From Pseudoalteromonas sp. A601 (lineage in GTDB: Bacteria; Pseudomonadota; Gammaproteobacteria; Enterobacterales; Alteromonadaceae): a DNA stretch of 64,000 nt. Both the position numbers and the translations under genes were made by a program. The notes below the pieces were generated by a model that was not told the DNA's origin, did no database searches, and was given only the letters and a program-made list of their open reading frames with translations. The stretch covers positions 124,001 through 188,000 of the forward strand of contig NZ_MXQF01000006.1 in NCBI RefSeq assembly GCF_002165575.1, in the 5' to 3' direction. The stretch's first letter is position 1. The number at the start of each line of letters is the position of its first letter. Positions 10,021 to 19,759 of the stretch are shown in pieces.

Positions 10021-10085
10021 AAAACACCTCTTATTAGAAGTTACAATGTAACTTGTTTGGTGTTTAGTAAACTATGGGAAGTCCA

Positions 10086-10414
10086 GTGTTACTGCAAGCC
10101 GCACAGCTGCACAGGGATTGGTGGATTATATTTTAGGACGTAACCCCACCGGGTACTCGTTCGTTACGGGCTTTGGCGAAAAAACTCCCTTACATCCCCA
10201 TCATCGTATTTCGCAAAGCGATACCGTGGCAGCTCCTGTACCGGGTATGCTTGTAGGCGGTCCTCACGCTTGGCAGCAAGATAAATGTCACTACAAATCT
10301 AACGAGCCGACTAAATCGTACAGCGACAGCTGGTGTAGTTATTCCACGAATGAAATTGCTATTAATTGGAACGCCCCCTTAGTGTATGTACTTGGCGCGT
10401 TAACTAGTCAGTAA
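10086..10414 (+). pseudogene. C-terminal remnant of a GH9 endoglucanase
   Basis: About 108 codons in one frame match the C-terminal end of family 9 cellulases: VDYILGRNPTGYSFVTGFG, HPHHRIS, PVPGMLVGGPHAWQQ, then YSTNEIAINWNAPLVYVLGAL, which includes the conserved His (HPHHR) and the SNE-type Asp/Glu region. The catalytic barrel's N-terminal 400 or more residues are absent; sequence before about 10086 belongs to IS3. This suggests an IS-associated deletion removed the rest of a cellulase gene. A start at GTG 10118 would encode only the tail, so expression as a functional enzyme is unlikely. Confidence 0.8.
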
Positions 10415-10503
10415 ACATTTAACACCGTGAGTAGCCTAATGAGTACTCAGTACAGTTATAAACAAGCGGACTATACAACTGTAATGCTTGTACACGCTGT
10501 TTG

Positions 10504-11412
10504 TTAACTTTCTAGGCCATGAACACAACGTAACAAAGTAATTTCAGCCGTTTGTAAATGTTTCTCTAAACTTAAGATGGCCCCGGCATTATTATGGGTG
10601 ACTAAATTATTCAATAAATCAATATGTTCATGGATGGCGATTGTAAAGCGCTCAAGCTCTCCAGTCTTATCCCATTGATAATGGTAGTGACAGACAAAGG
10701 ACACAATATCAAAAAATTGCTTTGTAAAGCGGTTCTTTGCACTTTTAAGAATAATAAAGTGTAGCTCTCTATCAAGATCTGGAAATTCTAAATATCGATT
10801 TTCCATATCTAAGCTAACTTCTTGATGTTTGACTAAAAGCTCTCTTAACTCTTGCCAGACAGGATGATCTTTAGGCTGCTTTAATAGCTCGGTGATAGCA
10901 CGCATCTCCACCATTTCTCTAAATGAAATGAGTTCTCTGGCAAAATCCTCGTCAAATTTAACCATTTTCCAGCGGCCACGCGGTATTTTCTCAATGAGAC
11001 CATTATTAGAAAATTTAATCAGAAATTCCCTAACACTAATGGTGGTACAGCCGGAGTTCTTCGCTAGGCTTAGTTCAGAAAATCGATCTCCGGGTAGTAA
11101 TTTTCCATGATGTATTAGGCTCATGAAATATTTTTCTATCTGCTTATCCTTCGTTGATGCTTTATCTTCAATATCAAAAAAGTCACTGTCTTGAGGTTGG
11201 CGCAATACAACTTTATGAGATCCTTGTCGCTTAACTAAGCCATTTTCTATTAGATGCTCAACACACGCTCTAACAGTCGTACGACTTATTTTTAGTTGCC
11301 TCGTTAATTCCATATCATTGGCCATAATATTCTGATCTTCAGGTAGTTCTTGGATATGGTCCAACATCAGGTTGATAGATTGTTTGAACAGATATGTTTT
11401 ATTCGATTCCAT
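10504..11412 (-). CDS. GntR-family regulator with two winged-helix domains and an FCD domain
   Basis: A 302-residue cytoplasmic regulator. Residues of about 8-72 form one GntR-like winged helix (ELTRQLKISRTTVRACVEHL, then GLVKRQGSHKVVL); residues of about 85-150 form a second (LPGDRFSELSLAKNSGCTTI then SVREFLIKFSNNGLIEKI). The remainder is an all-helical FCD-type sensing domain (REMVEMRAITELL; FPDLDRELHFIIL; IAIHEHIDLL), where the D/H residues usually bind a metal and an organic acid or sugar acid. FadR/FCD regulators usually have a single HTH, so the tandem arrangement is unusual. It lies beside the dead sulfatase and transcribes away from the locus. Ligand and targets unknown. Confidence 0.85.
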   Translation of the reverse strand: MESNKTYLFKQSINLMLDHIQELPEDQNIMANDMELTRQLKISRTTVRACVEHLIENGLVKRQGSHKVVLRQPQDSDFFDIEDKASTKDKQIEKYFMSLIHHGKLLPGDRFSELSLAKNSGCTTISVREFLIKFSNNGLIEKIPRGRWKMVKFDEDFARELISFREMVEMRAITELLKQPKDHPVWQELRELLVKHQEVSLDMENRYLEFPDLDRELHFIILKSAKNRFTKQFFDIVSFVCHYHYQWDKTGELERFTIAIHEHIDLLNNLVTHNNAGAILSLEKHLQTAEITLLRCVHGLES

Positions 11413-11743
11413 TTTTATCTCGCTTGTTGTAAACGTTATCCATACTATTGAGAAATATCATTATTTAAGCAGAATTTTATAGTTAATTAGCACGTACTTT
11501 AACACCACTTTTAGTTTAAACTGGAGTTATTTATAAAACAATTGCTTTTGAGGTATTAGCAGGGGTGCGGCATTTCTATCGTAGTGGTTGCTTAAGTTGC
11601 TGGTTTTTAGTTGAGCTTCTTTAATACCCATTGGCGATAACGTGTCATCCATTTTTACAACAGTTTAAGGTTAACGGCACTTTTACTGTCATGTTAGTTG
11701 CCGCTACGCCACCCGAACTAAGGGGTGGCGCAATGAATTATGG
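11413..11743. other. Spacer between GntR gene and sulfatase pseudogene
   Basis: About 330 bases with the GntR promoter at one end. At 11707-11730 CGCCACCC and GGGTGGCG form an 8-bp hairpin, placed to end minus-strand transcription of the sulfatase pseudogene. On the minus strand near 11610-11650 a short open stretch (MDDTLSPMGIKEAQLKT) might be a gene relic; I cannot assign it. Confidence 0.45.
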
Positions 11744-13314
11744 TTATTTATTTAGATGGGGAGCCGACCCATCTTGCGTTTTTATTTGTTCTAATAGCTG
11801 GCGTAACTGACGGGTTTTTTCTGGGTGCTTTTCAATGAGATTAAAGCGCTGCCCACTGTCATCTTGCATATCAAATAATTGACCTTTTTTGTTAACGTCA
11901 GTTTTATAACCATGTTTTTTGCCAATCTGCATAATTGAAGCGTGCCAAATTACCATTTTGATTGCCTGAGGGGACATCAATTAAGGTCCAATCATTGCTA
12001 CGAATGGCAAATTTCCCTGTAGTTGTATTATGAACCAAAGCGTGACGAGGACTTTTAGCAGATTGACCAGTCCAGAGCTGCAATAAGTTAAAGGAGTCTT
12101 CGGCAGCATCGTCTGGTAGGCTAAAATCGATAATGGCAGCAATGGTGGTCATTAAATCAATTTGCGACACTAATTCATCAGTTTGCTATTGGCTTGCACA
12201 TGATTTGGCCAGCGCACTATCATCGGCACTCTATGGCCGCCTTCATAGGTATCTCGTTTTAAACCGCGAAAAGGATAAGATGACCAGTGATCAAATTTCT
12301 CATCTATAAGGTATGCGTAATTTTCAGGGCCGTTATCAAAGCTAAAAATAATTAGCGTATTGTCTGTAATGCCAGCTTTATCGATAGCACTAAGGAGTTG
12401 ACCAATCGAATCATCGGCTTCCACTATCAGATCGCCATACGTCCCTGCCTGCGACGTATTGTCAAACTCGTCATTCGCAATGATAGGGGCGTGAGGAGAA
12501 GGGTAGGCAACGTATAAAAAGAACGGTTGCTGATGTTTGGCTTTTTCAGTAATAAATCGATGCCTTTTTGGGTGGTGGTGGGAATATTTTCATAAGGATC
12601 CCACCCGGTTATCATTGGGCCCTCTCGATAACGCATTTTTCCTTTTTTATTTTTCCATAAGGTACCATCGTGTCGGGTATTTGGGTTACGCGGTTATTTT
12701 TGATCCAGACATAAGGCGGAAAGTTAATTACGTTGTCTCCAAAGGAATAGTCAAAGCCATGGGCGGTTGGCCCGTTTTCTATTGCTTTGTGCCAATCAAA
12801 ATTGTTGGGCGCAGCGCCTAGCGGCGCATCTTGCTTTCTGATATAGCTCCAACCCCAATCTAAATACCACTTGCCAATGGCAGCCGTGATGTAGTCTTTT
12901 TTGTTGCAACATTTCTGGCAGAGTAAGTTGCTCAGGGTCAAAAGCAGACTCTCCGAATATCTTTACAATGTCGTGGAATTTACGCTAATGATATTGCCCA
13001 GTCAGTAATGCATATCGAGAAGGGGAACAGACACCCGATGACGAATGAGCATCGGTAAAGCTTCGCCCTTGCATCGCTAATTTATCTAAATTAGGGGTGG
13101 GTATTTTAGAGCTTTGATTGAATCTACCTAAATCGCCGGCGGCAAGAGCATCGGCATATAAAATCACGATGTTAGGTAACTGCTTAGTACTGGGCTTTGT
13201 CTGGCTGACAGTGTTATCGTCTGAACATGCTGACGTTAATGCGATAGCGACGATTAATAGTAGCTTATTTACAAACGGTGCCGGTACTTTTCTATGTCTA
13301 TTATTAAAAATCAT
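11744..13314 (-). pseudogene. S1-family sulfatase, heavily degraded
   Basis: Six minus-strand fragments in different frames together span a whole formylglycine sulfatase related to the intact one at 55040-56581. From the start: a lipoprotein signal, [16 protein letters not shown], the modification site [11 protein letters not shown], then GQYH followed by a TAG where the intact paralogue has W (HWRKFH), then frameshifts near 12940, 12640, 12425, 12170 and 11950. Key residues are also gone: the metal-binding DD is DA, and GKWHL is GKWYL. Retained pieces include GPMITGWDPYENIP, GLKRDTYEGGHRVPMIVRWP and a C-terminal KHPEKTRQLRQLL. Clearly non-functional. Confidence 0.9.
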
Positions 13315-13766
13315 ATTGAGATATTCCTGCAGACTTACATTTCGTTTTATATTTGAATTAAAGTTTTACTAGCAAATTTGAAAAATAACAGCTTTAATTG
13401 GTTTTAATAAAGATTCAACACTGATATTAAGCGAGCGATCACTTTTATAGTGGCAGTGAATAATAAAACGCCACAGTTAAGTTATCGCTGTTTATAAAAA
13501 TAGATGTAAAATCAGAACACCTTATTTATATATAAAATATATTTTTACATACGAGATTATCTTGTGTTAATCTGATGTTATCTAAATCTCTCATGGTTTA
13601 AGGGGTTATAAAGAGAAGTGAGCGATACGAGTGTTTAAATTGCTTAATCGAACGTTTCAAACCGCATTAAAGCTCGGTGGATTAGATGTAGTTACTGGGT
13701 GACAGATGAATTGTCATCAGTTTAAAAATTTCACACACACACAAACAGTGAATTAAGGATGTCACC
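13315..13766. other. Divergent intergenic region
   Basis: About 450 AT-rich bases between the divergent sulfatase pseudogene and the EF-hand gene. It must hold the promoter of the 13.8 kb operon. Only a small dyad (TGACA-N7-TGTCA near 13701-13717) was seen; no gene. Confidence 0.4.
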
Positions 13767-14042
13767 ATGAAAAATGTTTTAAAAACAACATTATCAAGTG
13801 TAGTTGTCACAGCACTATTATTTGTAGTTTCTACAGAGGCACACGCTAAGCAAAGTCGCTTTAGTAAATTCGATACTAATTCTGATGGCGCATTGTCAGT
13901 AGAAGAGTATTCCGCAAAAATTAAAAACCCTAAAAAAGGTCCTAAGCGTTTCGCTCGATTAGATGTTGATGGAGATGGTTTACTGACGCCAGAGGAATTT
14001 GCAGCACAAGCAAATAAAAAGAAAAAGAAAAAAAATAAGTAA
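13767..14042 (+). CDS. Small exported EF-hand protein
   Basis: A 91-residue protein with a signal peptide ending around THAHA-type sequence (STEAHAKQ). It has two calcium-binding EF-hand loops, DTNSDGALSVEEY (about residues 37-49) and DVDGDGLLTPEEF (about 67-79), and a lysine-rich tail. AAGGA lies before the ATG. It precedes a sulfatase by about 95 bases, probably in one operon. A paralogue with the same layout lies at 59210-59491, also in this locus. Calcium buffering, or assistance to calcium-dependent sulfatases or glycan binding, is inference; no catalytic motif exists. Confidence 0.85.
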   Translation: MKNVLKTTLSSVVVTALLFVVSTEAHAKQSRFSKFDTNSDGALSVEEYSAKIKNPKKGPKRFARLDVDGDGLLTPEEFAAQANKKKKKKNK

Positions 14043-14137
14043 GTTAAATAGCAGTCTCTGAATAGTTAAGGCCCTTGTTGTATGCAAAAGCCTTAACTTA
14101 TCAGCTTAACTTCCTTAAAAGATGTAGGGGGATAGTA

Positions 14138-15541
14138 GTGACATTTAATAAAATAAAAATCGTTGTTGCGGTTGCAGGCATATTTATGGCATCGGCGTCT
14201 TATGCAGCTATTAAAGTTGACTCTGCGGAACAGACAGAAAAGCCAAATATCATTTTCATTTTCGCAGATGATTTAGGTTGGGGAGATATCAGTAAACATG
14301 GCCATCCAGATATTCGAACTCCAAACATTGATAGGATAGCAAATGAAGGTTCTGAATTTTATCAATTTAGTGTGTCTAACCCTGTGTGTTCTCCTAGTCG
14401 AGCAGCGGTTTTAACCGGTCAGTATCCGGCAAGAAACAGTGTTCATCGTCACTTTGCCACTTTTGAGCACCACGATAATTATGCCATGCCAGATTGGCTT
14501 GATAAAAATGTTGTGACCATGCCCAGAGTTTTGCAACAGGCGGGCTATAAAACGGCTCACTTCGGAAAATGGCATTTAACCAATCGAAATATTAAAGATG
14601 CGCCATTACCCACTGAATATGGGTACGACGAAGCGGCTGTATTTAATGGGCCGGGTCCACAAACCGATACCTTTAAATTATATGATGATGCGACCGATTT
14701 TATTAAACGTAATAAAGACGTCCCTTTTTTTATCAATTTATGGATCCACGAAACACATACGCCGCATTATCCGCCGCAAGATTCAATGGCGAAGTACACC
14801 CATTTAAACGAGCAAGATCAAGTTTATGCTGCGGTTGTAGATGGGGCCGATCAGCGTATAGGCAAAATACTAAACCTGTTAGACGAATTAAATTTAGCTG
14901 AAAATACACTCATTGTGTTTTCTAGTGATAATGGCCCTGAAGTGACGGGGTCGAAAAACAACCATTTTCACCATCATGACCCAGACGGGAAAGTAGAAGG
15001 TATTGACCCCTTAGGCACTTATTTTAGTGTTGGTACAACTGCAGGATTACGCGGACAGAAACGTGACACTTATGAAGGTGGATTACGAGTTCCCTTTTTA
15101 GTGCGTTGGCCGACCACTGTACCAGCAGGGCGAGTAGATACTGAATCCGTTGTGACCGCGGTCGATTTATTACCTACTTTTGCAGACATTGCGGGTGCAA
15201 AATTACCTCAAAATTACCAACCTGACGGACAAAGTATTCTGGCTTTATTAAAAGGTGGCACTTTGACGCGTGAAAAACCTTTGTACTGGCAATGGCAATA
15301 TGGCAAAAAGTCGGGCAAAAAACCAATGCTTGCGGTGCGTGAAGGACCCTGGAAGTTATTCTATTTTCAACATGAAAACCGTATCGAACTCTACAACATT
15401 ATGAGAGATCGCGCTGAAACGATGAATGTTGCCAGTCAGTATCCAGCAATTGTTAAAAAGTTAACTGGCTTAGCAATCGCTTGGAACGAGACACTGCCTA
15501 CATCGCCTAAGCCATCGACATTCTCAGAATTAAGACAGTAA
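14138..15541 (+). CDS. S1-family sulfatase (exported)
   Basis: A 467-residue formylglycine-dependent sulfatase that hydrolyses sulfate esters, here presumably on algal glycan fragments. I chose GTG 14138 (MTFNKIKIVVAVAGIF) because AGGGGG lies just upstream and it gives a clean signal peptide (cleavage near SYAA); an in-frame TTG at 14075 is less likely. Visible motifs: IFADDLGWGD (calcium-binding Asp pair), CSPSRAAVLTGQYP with Cys84 as the residue converted to formylglycine, GKWHL, SSDNGPE and GLRGQKRDTYEGGLRVP. Closest in-window relative is 40829-42316 (shared HFATxEHH and MPDWLD motifs). It sits between the EF-hand gene and a GH29 fucosidase gene. Confidence 0.9.
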   Translation: MTFNKIKIVVAVAGIFMASASYAAIKVDSAEQTEKPNIIFIFADDLGWGDISKHGHPDIRTPNIDRIANEGSEFYQFSVSNPVCSPSRAAVLTGQYPARNSVHRHFATFEHHDNYAMPDWLDKNVVTMPRVLQQAGYKTAHFGKWHLTNRNIKDAPLPTEYGYDEAAVFNGPGPQTDTFKLYDDATDFIKRNKDVPFFINLWIHETHTPHYPPQDSMAKYTHLNEQDQVYAAVVDGADQRIGKILNLLDELNLAENTLIVFSSDNGPEVTGSKNNHFHHHDPDGKVEGIDPLGTYFSVGTTAGLRGQKRDTYEGGLRVPFLVRWPTTVPAGRVDTESVVTAVDLLPTFADIAGAKLPQNYQPDGQSILALLKGGTLTREKPLYWQWQYGKKSGKKPMLAVREGPWKLFYFQHENRIELYNIMRDRAETMNVASQYPAIVKKLTGLAIAWNETLPTSPKPSTFSELRQ

Positions 15542-15672
15542 TTTATTCACAATTAAAAAAGTAGTGTCAACACTGCAGTCGAACACTGAATTTTGCACTT
15601 TTACTTTGGGTAAAAACAGTTTTGAGTGCAAACAAACGACACATACTAAATATTTAGATTATAGGAACACCC

Positions 15673-17574
15673 ATGAAATTAATTAAACAAAAGTGTGCAG
15701 TTGCCATTGCGAGTGCCTTACTTATTTCTACAGCATTATCTGTGCCTGCATATGCTCAAGAAAGCAATGCAGAAAAATCGCAATCTATGGATGAGTTGTG
15801 GGGCGATAGCGCCATCGACAAGGCCAAGCATGCCAATGCGGAACGTGGCGAATGGTTTGCACAAGACAAATATTCAATGTTTATACACTGGGGATTGTTT
15901 TCTATTCCTGCGGGTGAATGGCAAGGAAAGACATACTATGGGATTTCTGAGTGGTTAATGTCGGGGCGAGTTGCTGATATTCCAAAACAAGAATATAAAG
16001 AATTAGCGGCCCAGTTTAATCCAACTGAATTTGATGCAAAAGCTATTGTTCAATTAGCGGTTGATGCGGGTATGAAAAACATTGTGATAACGGCTAAGCA
16101 CCATGAAGGCTTTGCAATGTACCACTCTAAAAGCAGCACTTATGACATTGAAGATGCAAGCCCATATAAACGCGATCCGTTAAAAGAATTGGCAGATGCA
16201 TGTGCCGAAGCGGGCATAGGTTTGGGCTTCTATTATTCGCAAATGCAAGATTGGTACGAACAAGGTAGTGCAAGTATTCCTTGGTCTTCAGAAAAACAAG
16301 AAGGCGACTTTACGGAATACTTTGAGCGCAAAGTTATCCCTCAAGTTACTGAATTATTGAGTGAATATGGGCCAATTCGTACAGTATGGTTTGATACCCC
16401 TGGAGATATGACAAAGGAACAATCTCAACAATTAGTTGATTTAACCCGTCGCTTACAACCAAAAACCATGATAAATAGCCGCATTGGTAATGGTGTTGGC
16501 GACTTTTCCACGTTAGGTGATCATAGCCTGTCACTTGTAAATCACCCAGGCCTTTGGGAAACCATTGATACAACAAATAACAGTTGGGGCGATGCTTGGT
16601 ACGACAAAAACTGGAAATCGGGTACAGAAATTCTACACCGCTTAATCTCAACAGTAGCACGTGGCGGTAATTACATGCTTAACATTGGTCCTAAAGGTAA
16701 CGGCAAAGTACCCGAAATGGCAGCTAAAGGCTTACTTAGAGCTGGAGAATGGTTAAGGCATAGCGGCGAAACTATCTATGGCGCGGAGGGTTCTCCATGG
16801 GGACGAGCACAAGCTTGGGGAGATATTACGGTTAAAGGCAACAAACTATATTTGCATGTTTTTGACTGGCCTGAAAATAACCAAATTCACTTAGCGGGAT
16901 TAAAAAACCAGATAAGTTCTGCTCGTATATTAAACTCGGAAGAACCTGGCCTTATCGATGGTTTATTCGGTGAGAATTCAAGCGAAGTAACCTTTGATAA
17001 GAATGATAATGGTTTTACAAGCTTTACCTTAGCAATGGAAAAGCCAGATGTATTAGTGCCTGTTATTGTTGTTGAATTGCAAGGAAAGCCTGAAATAGAT
17101 AAAACTATTGGTATCGATCCAAGTATTACAACCACACTTAATTCGGTTTTCGCGAGCTGTGATGGTTGTGTGAAAAAAGAAATTCGCTGGATGCAAAAAT
17201 TTGGTGACTGGAATTACGCCAACAATTTATTGCGTTGGACTGATGGCGCCAAAGGCGAGTGGGAAGTCGACGTGGCTGAATCAGGAGATTACTTTATAGA
17301 GGTGGAGTACTCGGCGGATGACGTGGTTGATTATAGTGAATGGGTATTTTCCTTTAACGGCGAAATTTTGATGATGCAAGCACTTGATACCGGTGAGCGT
17401 AAAAACTCTAAACGTATGGGCGGAGGAAAAACCTTATATCGCTACCGCACCGATGAAGTTGGCGTAGTATCACTAAAACAAGGCAAGCAGTCGATTACCG
17501 TTACACCTAAAGGTAAGGTTGTTGGTGGTGGCATTAATCTTCGCGCTATTCATTTAACGCCCATTGTAGAATAA
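15673..17574 (+). CDS. GH29 alpha-L-fucosidase
   Basis: A 633-residue exported enzyme that should release alpha-L-fucose by a retaining mechanism. Signal peptide to about AYAQE. The GH29 barrel runs from about residue 55 to 370: YSMFIHWGLFSIPAGEW, ITAKHHEGFAMYHS, RTVWFDTPGD with Asp241 as likely nucleophile, LWETIDTTNNSWG, and GGNYMLNIGPKGNG. A beta-sandwich follows, and the last 150 residues look like an extra beta-rich, possibly carbohydrate-binding module, making the protein longer than the usual 450-500. The next gene, a sulfatase, starts 10 bases after the stop, so desulfation and defucosylation are co-expressed. Exact linkage specificity cannot be read. Confidence 0.92.
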   Translation: MKLIKQKCAVAIASALLISTALSVPAYAQESNAEKSQSMDELWGDSAIDKAKHANAERGEWFAQDKYSMFIHWGLFSIPAGEWQGKTYYGISEWLMSGRVADIPKQEYKELAAQFNPTEFDAKAIVQLAVDAGMKNIVITAKHHEGFAMYHSKSSTYDIEDASPYKRDPLKELADACAEAGIGLGFYYSQMQDWYEQGSASIPWSSEKQEGDFTEYFERKVIPQVTELLSEYGPIRTVWFDTPGDMTKEQSQQLVDLTRRLQPKTMINSRIGNGVGDFSTLGDHSLSLVNHPGLWETIDTTNNSWGDAWYDKNWKSGTEILHRLISTVARGGNYMLNIGPKGNGKVPEMAAKGLLRAGEWLRHSGETIYGAEGSPWGRAQAWGDITVKGNKLYLHVFDWPENNQIHLAGLKNQISSARILNSEEPGLIDGLFGENSSEVTFDKNDNGFTSFTLAMEKPDVLVPVIVVELQGKPEIDKTIGIDPSITTTLNSVFASCDGCVKKEIRWMQKFGDWNYANNLLRWTDGAKGEWEVDVAESGDYFIEVEYSADDVVDYSEWVFSFNGEILMMQALDTGERKNSKRMGGGKTLYRYRTDEVGVVSLKQGKQSITVTPKGKVVGGGINLRAIHLTPIVE

Positions 17575-17583
17575 GGATTTCTG

Positions 17584-19464
17584 ATGAAAAAAATACTACT
17601 GGCATCATTTAGCTTTTCAATACTAATGAGTGTATCCGCGGGTGCTTTAGCCGGCACCACGATGGCAGAGAGATCTGAGCTTGTAAAACCAAATGTTATC
17701 GTTTTTTATGTGGATGATTTGGGTTGGCAAGATAGCCAACTCAATGATGTAGATGAGCCAACACCCTGGGAAACTCCCAATATGTTAGCGCTCGCGAAGC
17801 AGGGCATGAACTTTACTCAAGCTTATTCCTCGGCACCAACATGTGCACCCTCGAGGGGAGGTTTGCTGTCAGGCCAGCATCCTGCAAAAACAAACCTGAC
17901 TCACGTTTTAGGTGCTGGGATCCCAACACCTCTAAATAGTCGCAGTCAACTAATCGAGCCTTACTACAACGATCATCTTTCGGATGATGTTCTAACACTA
18001 GCGGATGCCTTAAAAGCAAACGGTTATAAAACAGGGCATGTAGGAAAATGGCATTTAGGGCATTACGCAAATAATGCACCTACAACAGCGGGTTTCGATT
18101 TTTCATTTGGTAAAAGGGGGGCACACACAGGCAGCAAACAGCGGCATAGAGATTTTGATAATGCACAGTTTCCACTGAGCGAAGAAAAGTATCCTCCTTA
18201 CAGTGAAAAGAACCCTGACGGCATTTCTTATCCTTTGGATTTGGTGACAGAAAACGCGTTAAATTTTGTGCAGGAAAATAAGGATGACCCCTTCTTTCTT
18301 TATCTAGCCCATTGGATGGTACACACGCCAATTATTACTAAGAATAAAGCGTTGTTAGAGCACTACACGGATAAGTTAGGCATACCTTTTCCAACGAGTC
18401 CTGATCCGGTAACAACGCTTGGTCAGACTAATCCATATTACGGCGCGATGGTAACAACCGTTGATTGGAGTTTAGGTCGCTTAGTGTCGTTACTTGAACA
18501 AACCGATGATCCACGTAACCCAGGTAAAAAGTTAATAGAAACTACCTATATTTTCTTCTCATCTGATAATGGTGGTGCTGAAAAATCGGGGAAAGAAATG
18601 ATCACCGATAACTTCCCTTTAGATATGGGTAAAAAACATACCGAAGAGGGTGGAATAAGAGTGCCAATGGTCGTTACAGGCCCAGCGGTTAATAAAAATG
18701 TGACGCACCATGGAATCGTTAATCAACTTGATTATTACCCAACGATTTTAGCGCTCACGGATTCAACGATAGCTAAAAATGCCAAAGAAAAGTTAAGCGG
18801 TGTTAATTTGTCGCCGGTACTGCAAGATGAAAATAAGCCAGCAACGTATGATAATGGTGAGGTTCGGGAAAATCTCTTTTGGCATTTTCCACACAATAGT
18901 GATGCGTCTATGCAAAGTGCTATTCGTGAAGGTGACTTTAAGCTAACGTTGCATCACATAGATAACACTTATTCGTTATATCGTTTATATAAAGACGGTA
19001 AGCGGTTTGATATCGAAGAGAAAAACAATTTAGCACAAGCACCTGAATATGCTGATGTTGTAGAGAAGTTATCAAAGAACCTAGATCAGCTATTATCAGA
19101 AAATAACGCTATTTTCCCCAAGTTGAACCCAGACAATGCAGCAAATGGCCCGACACGATTATTAGCGCCTGAAGTTGCATCCAGTACGTTTAATAAAAAA
19201 AGCCGTGTTGCGAAAATTAGCTTAGTGCAAGGTAAAACTAAGCTTAAAGAGGCCTATATACTGGCAGAAATAGCGAAAACAAGAGGCAGTGATAAAATTG
19301 AAAAGCGTGGAAAGCTCGTTATTACTTATAAAAAAATACCGGTAGAAATTAATCAACAAGAAATGACTGTGTCTGGGGTTGTTCCTAAAGAGCACAAAGA
19401 CTATTTATTTATTCTGGTTGATGAGAATAACTTCTTAGTAAGGTCAGATAAGTATAAATCGTAG
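17584..19464 (+). CDS. S1-family sulfatase with C-terminal extension
   Basis: A 626-residue exported sulfatase. Signal peptide to about AGALAG; FYVDDLGWQD holds the metal-binding Asp pair; CAPSRGGLLSGQHP has Cys87 as the formylglycine precursor; GKWHLGHY, FFSSDNGGAE and EEGGIRVPMVV complete the core. After the sulfatase core, about 100 extra residues form a beta-rich module ending LVDENNFLVRSDKY, also present in the sulfatases at 27526, 38525 and 50777. Closest paralogue is 27526-29391 (shared HVLGA, RGAHxGSKQRH and DPRNPGKKLI blocks). It closes the 13.8 kb operon; AAGGA precedes the ATG and a hairpin follows at 19482. Confidence 0.92.
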   Translation: MKKILLASFSFSILMSVSAGALAGTTMAERSELVKPNVIVFYVDDLGWQDSQLNDVDEPTPWETPNMLALAKQGMNFTQAYSSAPTCAPSRGGLLSGQHPAKTNLTHVLGAGIPTPLNSRSQLIEPYYNDHLSDDVLTLADALKANGYKTGHVGKWHLGHYANNAPTTAGFDFSFGKRGAHTGSKQRHRDFDNAQFPLSEEKYPPYSEKNPDGISYPLDLVTENALNFVQENKDDPFFLYLAHWMVHTPIITKNKALLEHYTDKLGIPFPTSPDPVTTLGQTNPYYGAMVTTVDWSLGRLVSLLEQTDDPRNPGKKLIETTYIFFSSDNGGAEKSGKEMITDNFPLDMGKKHTEEGGIRVPMVVTGPAVNKNVTHHGIVNQLDYYPTILALTDSTIAKNAKEKLSGVNLSPVLQDENKPATYDNGEVRENLFWHFPHNSDASMQSAIREGDFKLTLHHIDNTYSLYRLYKDGKRFDIEEKNNLAQAPEYADVVEKLSKNLDQLLSENNAIFPKLNPDNAANGPTRLLAPEVASSTFNKKSRVAKISLVQGKTKLKEAYILAEIAKTRGSDKIEKRGKLVITYKKIPVEINQQEMTVSGVVPKEHKDYLFILVDENNFLVRSDKYKS

Positions 19465-19481
19465 TTTTGAGTCTAACATTG

Positions 19482-19514
19482 GGAGCATAAGGTTAATTTA
19501 CATACTTATGCTCC
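19482..19514 (+). terminator. Hairpin terminator of the 13.8-19.5 kb operon
   Basis: GGAGCATAAG and CTTATGCTCC form a 10-bp perfect stem around a 13-base loop, 18 bases after the stop, followed by a T-rich stretch (GATTTGTTATTTATT). Confidence 0.65.
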
Positions 19515-19759
19515 GTGATTTGTTATTTATTAAGCTCGTATGGATTGCATAAATGTCCATGCGAGCTTTTGTTTATACTCACTAAAAGCGACTCAATGAC
19601 GTAAGACGCAAGTAAGCATTAGTCAAATTGAGAAAGGATAATCAATGAATCGAAAGTTATTCAGGTTTTCAGTTTTTCCATTTTGTCGAGACGATTATAG
19701 TTAAAGCTCATAATTAGTTCCTCAATGGTAATGGTAGTACGGCAGATAGCCGCGTCATT

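Larger units (their letters stand above)
9221..10085 (-). mobile_element. IS3-family element, 3' truncated
   Basis: A minus-strand IS3-type element with orfA at 9742-10020 and the start of orfB. The orfB end is lost where IS256 sequence begins at about 9220. The upstream end is placed near 10085, where GH9-like coding sequence begins; the exact terminal repeat could not be defined. Confidence 0.7.

Noticed and set aside
10118..10414. A complete small gene
   Set aside because: It is only the C-terminal end of a GH9 enzyme; conserved sequence continues upstream of the first start codon until the IS3 junction.
12537..12821. Plus-strand open frame of 94 codons within the sulfatase pseudogene
   Set aside because: It is the antisense shadow of decayed minus-strand sulfatase sequence with recognisable sulfatase motifs.
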